Shown here in pieces: positions 52,501-61,500 of a DNA stretch of 64,000 nucleotides. The translations under genes were made by a program, and so were the position numbers. Each line of letters begins with the position of its first letter. The first letter of the stretch is position 1. Origin of the DNA: Hetaerina americana (taxonomy: Eukaryota; Arthropoda; Insecta; Odonata; Calopterygidae); contig JAKTNV010000003.1 of assembly GCA_022747635.1 (NCBI GenBank), positions 47,959,475 through 48,023,474 of the forward strand, in the 5' to 3' direction. The notes beneath the pieces are model-generated. The model was not told the origin of the DNA. It saw nothing but the letters and a program-made list of their open reading frames with translations, and did not search any database.

Positions 52501-55500
52501 AAAAGGAGGTGCAGAAGTTGCATTAAAGGAGATTGATCACAATCATTAAGATGCAATTGCTATTTCTACTGACATTGATTAGTAGCAGAAGAAACTGCAA
52601 GAACAGAAATGGTATCAGAAAAACAGTTTATCTTTAATTGGAGTGTTAATTACCTGCTATCTGCTTTTGATCGTAATTGCAGTTGAACTCTCCAGATTCG
52701 AGCTACAGCAAGACGACTAGGTTCTGATAGGGTTGGCAAATCAAGCTTGGTAGATGATGACTCTGATAATTGGAAATGGCAGTAATCATTGAACTGGTTG
52801 CGACAATCACACCAATATTGAAGGGAGCAAATGACCTACAAAACACAAAGTCAAAGATATTTTTCAGTACAAGAAATTAATCCCTTGTTTGAACCCTGTG
52901 AAAATTTAAAAGGAGTATTGATGCGCTAAGAATATGATTCCAAGTAGAATGATCACAAAACCATAGTACACCAAGCAGATAATGGATAACATTATAGAAT
53001 ACGAGGAGTTATCGTAAAGTTAAAATTATAGTAAAAAAAGCAGATATATCTGAATAAAATTTATCCAGCATATTAATTGATTCTTATGTACACAATTTTG
53101 GTAATTACAGGCATTTATGTTGATTTGTTTTGTTTCAGGAAGCCGTAGATTGAAGTAGCATGCAGTTCAGAAAAGATAAGAGGCTCGCAGAGTGATTAAG
53201 TTTCTTCATCAGAAAGGTTACAGTGCCTGGCAAATCCACGATGACATGCTGACTGTTTATGGAAATGATAGCCCATTATACAACACAGTTTTGAGAGCGA
53301 AAAGGAATTTTCAAACTAGTAGTAGTAGTTTTAGGGGAGGCGACCAACAGCTAATTAAAATTTGCACCATTAGGATGGGAAAGGAAGCGTAGAGAGAAAC
53401 CCAGTATCAGCATTAGCCTACTCTTGTCGAAAGGTGCCAAGGAGTTAAACATCCCATCTGATGGACTCACAGTGCTCTCCACAAAGCACCTCAAGTAGGG
53501 ATCAGGATACCACTGAAAAATATTTGTCGCCTCCTGTTGTTGATTTGGATCTGGGCCCTCTCGGTGGGAAGCCTGTACATTAGCCACCGCACCATCCCTA
53601 TCCCCTTCAAACTAGTCACATGTCACTCACAATTGATCCAAGAAGTGGAAGACAATCACTCACTCATTCATGACAATATTGCATGGAAATCTTCTTTCTT
53701 AAGATCCCAAGAGGTTATCATTACTTTAATGTTTTATGCCACACTTAGTTTCTGTTATTATTTTGGTATTAACAAAATTTGAATTAAAAGTAACCGTTTT
53801 CTATGCTTTAATGAAAATCTCATACTAATTAAGGTTGAATGCCTGTGGACTCCATTGGGAGAGATACAATGTATGTATGTATTAGCAACGGGATGACATC
53901 CCTATAAGCCCAATGCATATTAAGTTTTACAGCAGCACCACATGTGAGATATAACTAAGCACGCTACAGGGTAAATGTATACATTTATGATTTATTTGGA
54001 AATTTGCTTAAGAAATACTTTATATTAAATATTGAAACTCTGTTGCTTATTAATTAAAACAGATATATTATTGACATTTGTAATAATGGCAACCATTTTC
54101 TATGCCTGAAGTGGGAAAAATATATAACAGTATTTTTCTGGCAAATTGGGTTGGGCTTCTAGGTCGAAATTATACCTGTATAACCCTGGCCCATTATATG
54201 CAGGCTGATTTTAAAGCTAATTTTGATGCAAAAAAGTGTACCTTATGAGCCCTGAAATATGGTAACTCATAGCAATGCTAAATCAAACATTAAAGTGGGA
54301 GAGAATATACTAGAGCAGGTGAGGCAGTTAAAGTATTCCACAATTTATATTGGAGGAAAATGACCATATTGGTATAGACATTAGGAAGACAATCGCCAAG
54401 GCCAAAGAAGCATTTGCCGAGAAATGGATAATGGGTATGCAAAGTAAATTCCAAGAAACTGTGGGAGATGCCGCAATAGTAACTTTCGACAGAGTCATTC
54501 ACTAAATGTACATTACAATGAACATTTAGTGGATGACTCTGTACTACGAGGGTCATCCGGAAAGTAGTACCCGTTCGTGAAATAAAGACACAAAAGTAAA
54601 TATTAACAAACATAAAAAATTTTATTTGAAAGAGGATACTTTAAACTACTTCTCAACATAATCTCCAAGCAAATTAAGGCATTTGTCATAACGTGTGACA
54701 AGTTTCTGTATTCCTGCTGCATAGTCCTTCGCCGCCAGCTCATTGAGATACGCGAGGGACCCATCTTGCACAAATTTTTGCATAATGCAGATGGTGTTTA
54801 ACAATTTCATGAACAATTGTTCGAGAAACATTGGGAAAATGCTCACAGATGTCATCAATTGTGACGCGCCGATCGTTCCTCACGAATTCGTCAACTGAGC
54901 TCACCAGTTGGTCTGTAATGACAGACGGTCTCCCCGAACGCTCATCGTCGTGTGTGTTCCCCCTCCCCATGTTGAAGTTGCGACACCACCGCCGAACAGA
55001 CGACTCGTCCATTACATTGTCTCCATACACCTCCTTTAATTGGCGATGAATATCACATGGGCGAACGTTTCTTGCATTGAGGAATTTAATCACTGCCCTC
55101 ACTTCACAACTGGCGGCGTTCTCAATTTTTTTAAACATTGTAAACAATCACAGAAACAACACAGGCAATGCTAGCGTCACGCAACTTGGCTCAGAGAAGG
55201 CAGACAAGCCACTGAAGCTATCTGACCTCGTCCAGCGGCTACTCGCGTCGTCAGCACTTCATGCGGCACGAACGGGTACTACTTTCCGGATGACCCTCGT
55301 ATATTTCAGAGTGTATAAATCATTTGCCTTGACGAGAATTCGAGCCCGGATCCCTTGATGTTTGGCCAAGTGCTTTAGCCAGTTAAGCTACTAAGACTTC
55401 ATCTTACAGTCCATAATTTTGGGAGCTTTAAAGGAACAAGATGTTGTGATGAAATACCATATATAAAATGTCACAGGCGTTTGTAGTCATGTACTAAGTA

Positions 55501-58500
55501 CTCCAATCCATGAGGTTAAAGCCAGCTTTAAACACTATGGTGTTTTACCTTTGACATTTCCCAAGAAACTGTAGGAGATGCCATGAAAGTAACTTTTAAC
55601 GGATTCATTCACTAAATTTCATGCATGACTACGAATGACTGCGACATTGTGTGTTTGATATTTCATCACAACATCTTGTGCCTTTAAATCCCCCAAAATT
55701 TCAGACTGTAAGAGGATGCCTCATCAGCTTAACTGGCTAAAGCACTCAGTCGAGCATCAAGGGATCTGGGATCAAATCCCGGGCAAGGCGAATGATTTTT
55801 ACGCTCTGAAATTGCTACATTGTAATGCACAGTAAAGATCTAGATACTCTAATACTGAGATGGCACTGTATTGATTTGACACATGGCCTCTGGGGCAAAA
55901 GATTGGTAAAGACTCACGAGACGTCATATTTCAACTTTATTGCCAGTAAGCATAGGGGGGGCATAGAATCTTTACGAAAAAAAGCAAATGGGGCAGAGAT
56001 TCTTTATGAAGTAATTCTAAATTCATAGTAACAAAACAGGATATGCTAAATGATGGGCCACATGGTATCTCAATTGACTTGCTTGCACTGGGTGATAGTG
56101 TAGTTTTAAATTATATAAATCATTTATTCAATGTTACCTTAAGCAATAATACCCTGCCAAATGCTTGGAATGAGGCATATGTTACCCCGATTATCAAAGG
56201 AGGAGATAAGGCACTAGTTGATAATTATAGACCGGTAAGCTTGACGTCAGTTGTATGCAAGCTATTAGAAAAGATAATGGCTGATTATCTCTGGGATTTG
56301 TGGGAGAGTGAGAATTGGTTGTAAAGTCGCCAATATGGTTTTAGAAAAGGGCACTCTTGCAAACTCAGCTATTAAGGTTCTGAAATGTTTGACTCTTTGG
56401 ATGCAGGAATAGAAGTAGATGCTATAATAGTCGACCTGTCAAAAGCCTTTGACAAAGTTGACCACGATCGCTTAATGCTTAAGATGGGCCAATTGCCACT
56501 ACACACAGATGGAAGAGTAATCTCGTGGGTCAAAAATTTCAGGGACAGTTGAACACAAAGGGTCAAATTAGAAGTGTATTCTGAAAAAACGAGGGTAACA
56601 TCGGGAGTCCCACAAGGAAGGGTACTTGGCCCGCTCTTGCTTTTAATCTATATAAATGATCTCCCAGTAAATATTAATTCTGAGATAAGACTTTTTGCAG
56701 ATGACTGTATTATCTACAGGAAAGTTGAAAATGACAGTGACCACGACATACAGCATAGGGACATAAGTAAAATGGCGGATTGGGTGACAAATAATGGGAT
56801 GGATATTAATGTTAGTAAATGAAAATCCATCAATTTTAGTAACAAGGTAAATGGAAACAATAGGGACTATAATTTCTCAGAAAATGTCATTCCTAGAGGT
56901 GATAACTGCAAATACTTAGATGTATATTTAGCCAAGGATTTAGGGTGGGGGCTAAACGTGCAGTACATTTTTAAGAAAGTTTACAAAACTCTTCATTGGG
57001 TGATGAGAAACCTCAAAGTGAGCGTTAGAGCAAGCATTTCTTTTATGGGACCCTCATGAAGAAGAACATATCAAAAAACTGGAAAAGGTACAAAGAAAGG
57101 CTGTCCGATATGTACTGGAGAAGCATAGGAGGATGGAGAATGTGTCTGACATGTTAAAAACGCTGGGCTGGGAACCTCTAAAAAGTAGAAGAAAAATAAG
57201 CAGACTTTGTCCAATGTTCCGCATTCTGAAGGGGGAGAAAGCTTGGGCAAATCTTAGGAAAGAGGCAGGGAACCCAAATTTTATAAGGAGAAATGACCAC
57301 AAATTCAAGGTAAAATGCCAGGCTCAAAGAATGAATACAAAAAAAATTTCTTTTCTAGATAAAACAATTGTTGATTGGAACACCTTACCTGCAAAATTAT
57401 TCGAGCCCTTTCCTCACAGAGGGCATACTTTTAAGAAAAGATGCAAGGAATATATGTAATAAATTGATTGATGTGTGGGATAAAATTATATGTAACAGCT
57501 TATTTTTTAAATTTATCTTTTTTTTTCTTGCTGATTGATTAATTTTAATGAGATGGGGATTTTCTTGTTTAGTGAAAGAGTTTTGTGTTTTGAAGTTTCC
57601 TTTCAGTGTACTTTTGTTTTACTGACTGATTTTACCTATTATCTTTTGTGATTACTTGGGATTTGTGTGCCACCTGACACTGTCTATCCATACATGTAGA
57701 TTTTAATAAATAAATAAATGTTACAAATGACCATAATGATTTAGAAAAGTGAAATTATTAAGAAAAATAAGAACGACATAAATAATATGAACATTGAAAA
57801 TGAAACTTTGTGTAAATGTTGTTTTACTTACATTGGAATGATCAGAAAGTTAATGGGACACAAAGAAAACTGTGGTCAACAATGGAAAAATATAAATACC
57901 GATGATGCAAATGAAGGATTTAACTTTATATAAAATGGATTAATATGTGAAATCAATACGCGTGAATTCAAATTTTCATTATTTCACAAATCACTCACAA
58001 ACCTAACCAGTAACATTTTCCTCTTAGTATGTACTGTAATGACATAATGACCAACAGCAATGCAATAAACTCACTTGATCAGTTGCACACTGCCCATGTG
58101 GATAGGAAGACATTCCAGCCACTGACTCAGATGCAATGACAAAAGGCACAGGATATACATCAACTCTGGTAAGAGTGCGTGGCTCAGGGTAACACCACGT
58201 CATTGTAGGAGGGTTTTTCTTAAAAATAACCTGAAAAGATCATTTTTCACGTAATCATAAAATATTGTTCCAGTAAGTGAAATTTTAATAATAGATAAAA
58301 ATGAAAATCATTTGATTCATGATATAAATGTGAATTTCCAAAGCTTTACTCTGGTCACTCCTATCGCTGTCACCAAAATGTTATACAAATTCTGAAATCT
58401 TCAAATGTGCAATAAATACATAACACAAAATTATTGATGAAATGTTTAATTTAATAGTTCTATAATAGAGAAAATCACAACACTACACAAAGCGACAAAA

Positions 58501-61500
58501 ACACAGCAAAGAGGGTTTGCATCAACACAATTCCCAAAGCAAATAACTCATTTTTACTATTAATATTTCCTTAAATTCTCCATTGAAAATTCCATCTAAA
58601 ATTAAATACAGGACCTGATATTTACAGCATGAAGGGCCTGTCTCAAAGTACTAACTGTTAGTTTTTTGAGGTCTCATAAGATATCTATTGTTATATAAAA
58701 CCATACCTGAAAATGTCCCCAATGGTGATTTCTTTTTTAATGATTCAAGTAAGAGTACATCATTATTAAAAATGGAAATGTATACAAGTTCATGAAATTT
58801 CAAATCAAGATTTAAATAAAAAATCAATAGCCTTACTAATCACCATGGCTGATAATATTCTGGCATTTAAATAATTACTGTGTTCTCTGCACTTCGTATT
58901 TTTCCTCAAACTTACACAATTATAATAACCCCTCACAAATACACAGCGAGGATAATTCTTACTTGATAGGGAAACGGTGATGATGTATGCGTGACAAAAT
59001 TATCCAGAAATATGAATGCACCAGCTCTCAAGTCATCTTGATAATGCTGATCTTTAGCAGGTGATGATGCATATGACATATCAGTGAACTGGGATGGATA
59101 AGAAACTGATGGAACAAACTGGCCTGCATATGATTTTCTGAATGTATCAGATCTATAAATAGTATTTTTAAAGGATGGAGGCTCTCCAACTAGAAGGGAA
59201 TCATGGCAATTCTCAACTGAAAACAAATCTTCCTTGCTATCACTTTCTTTTCCATTTTCATCGCTCACATATTCAGAGCATCTTTCAGGATACATCTGGA
59301 AATAAAATCAATACTGTCATAAATATTTTGATTCATCACATGGTATTATGAATAAAATGAAAAGGTTACCAAAACTTACCATAGACTGAAAATCTGACAA
59401 CGCAGTGTACATGAACACCAAGTGGTCCGGACCCAGCTCCACTAAGATAGTTTCTGAATCTGCATTTAGCTGAAATTCGAAAAAAAACTTTTTAGAATGC
59501 ATGCGCTTCAAAATTTTTTGTCTCCAGCATAACTAATGGAATTTACCCAATATATTGAAATGAAATAATTAACTTTGTAAGTCCACACACATTTTATTTA
59601 GAACACGACCAAGGTTACGACGTTGGATGTCATCATCAGGTAGTCCTCACAGAAGCCAACTTTGTATATATATACCTTGAGAGCGGAAGGAGGGGGGATT
59701 GGTCAGAGTGGGAGGGTAAGAGAGGGAGGAGGGGTAAAAAGGTTAAAATGTAGTGAGGGAGAATGGGAAGTACAGCTATCAGTGCCAATCATTGGCTGTT
59801 AATGTGGGTTTATTTGGGAGGGGGATACCCCCTGTGGGAAGCACTCGATGTGAAAGAGTGGTAGATCTAAGAGGGGGGAGTGGGAGGGATAGTTAAAATT
59901 TTGTGAGCAAGTTCATCCTTGCAATGGACACAGGGTGTATTGCAGGGTGTCAGAGTAACTTAAGTAAAATATGGATTTGAAAAAGCTTTGGGCAATATTT
60001 CAATGCCAGTGCTAGAAGATGAGGAAGAGAACTTCAAAGAGTGAACTCTGTGATGTGTCTGAAGAGATAATAAATGCACTTAATTCATTGAATTGTGCTT
60101 CAGGTGACGAATTTCTTGGATTCGAGTGATCTACCTATCCTATCATATATTTATACATACGGGTATATTATATGACCTACTTTACATACACGTGAAACAC
60201 TATGTATTGGAATAAAGAAGTACTACGTATTAGAATAAATGAAGTATATAAATAGTATATGTTTCTTCTTTTTCTCATAGATATATGAGATGAAATAACT
60301 GTAACAGTAGCAGATCTGTATAAAATACAATGCAATTAGAAAGGCATGCTTCCAGACTAATTCATTTTTTTGAGACTTCTTTAAATTATTGTGTACATAG
60401 GTATGTAAATGTTTGGATTTTTTCAATTTTCATTACATGGTGCCCATCATCATTTTTTTCGATCATCTGAACATTTTTTTAGATAACACATGTGACATCG
60501 AAGGGAATATACGGTAGTTCTTCTGGAAAGCCATTGTTAACTGATATCATTTTAACTATGGTAAGTCCCTTATTTATATTTGAATCTGATATAGGGATAA
60601 GCTAATCGGCGGCTCATTGCATGAAATGCCAAAAGCATTTGGGCAAAGCAATGCTTTGAAGTAGAATTAATTATTTGGTCCGCATATATTTCCTTCCGAA
60701 AAATGGAGTACTGTAACCCATATTTGCCTTTAGAAATGTGAAAGACAATCAGTCTAAATAAAGTGTGTATGGAATCACACTTTATTTCTTAGGTAAAGTA
60801 ACTTATTTCACTTCAATACTTCAAACTTTACAAATGGAAATTTGTTCCCAATAAATCCCTCCAGAAACTTGTACAAAGGGAGAAACAAATGTCAGGGAAT
60901 AAATATCATGAGCAGAAAAAAGAGAAAAAGTAAAAAGTTATCCAGAGAAACACCAACATCATCAGGTGGTTCAAACAACTGAAAGGAAATGAAGGTAAAG
61001 AAAATAATTGATGAAATTATATTGATATTACATTCTAAATTAACTAAATAATGACAGGGAATCATTTTCCAAGTTTGTGCAACCCCTGCTATGAGAAATA
61101 CCTCTGCATCCCGAAGAAGGACAGTGCAGTATGAGTTTATATATTGTTCTAAAAAATTTTTTAAAATTATTTATATTTTCATCTTGGGTAACATTTTTGG
61201 AACAAAATAAAGCACCTACATCTGTCTTGAAAAATATTCTTAAATGTCATAACTTTCATATCAATTGCAAATAATTTTACTAACAGACATTAAAACCTCA
61301 AATTTCTTAATACATAGTGTGTCTCACATTTGGTCCATGATTAGTTTTCAGTCAAATTCTCTATTCAATATTCAGCATTCTCTTAAAAAAATGAAATCAC
61401 ACAATAGGAAATAATTCAAAACAATAAGATATTTTGAAAAAACATACGAATAAACAAACCATAAACACAGAATTCAATCTGAAGGTCAGTTTGGTACGTG

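Larger units (their letters stand above)
54440..55825. repeat. Head-to-head pair of tRNA-like repeats (fold-back 2) with a mariner inside one arm
   Basis: The left arm (54515-54546 plus 55302-55476, minus orientation) and the right arm 55660-55825 (plus) are inverted copies. Shared words: CATTACAATG outside, GCCTTG..CCCGGGAT, ATCCCTTGATG, GTGCTTTAGCCAGTTAAGCT and ACAAGATGTTGTGATGAAAT inside. Right-arm promoter-like boxes are AGCTTAACTGGCTAAAGC and GGGATCAAATCCC. A separate direct repeat, CCAAGAAACTGTxGGAGATGCC...TCATTCACTAAAT, lies at 54447-54510 and 55561-55617. Confidence 0.7.
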
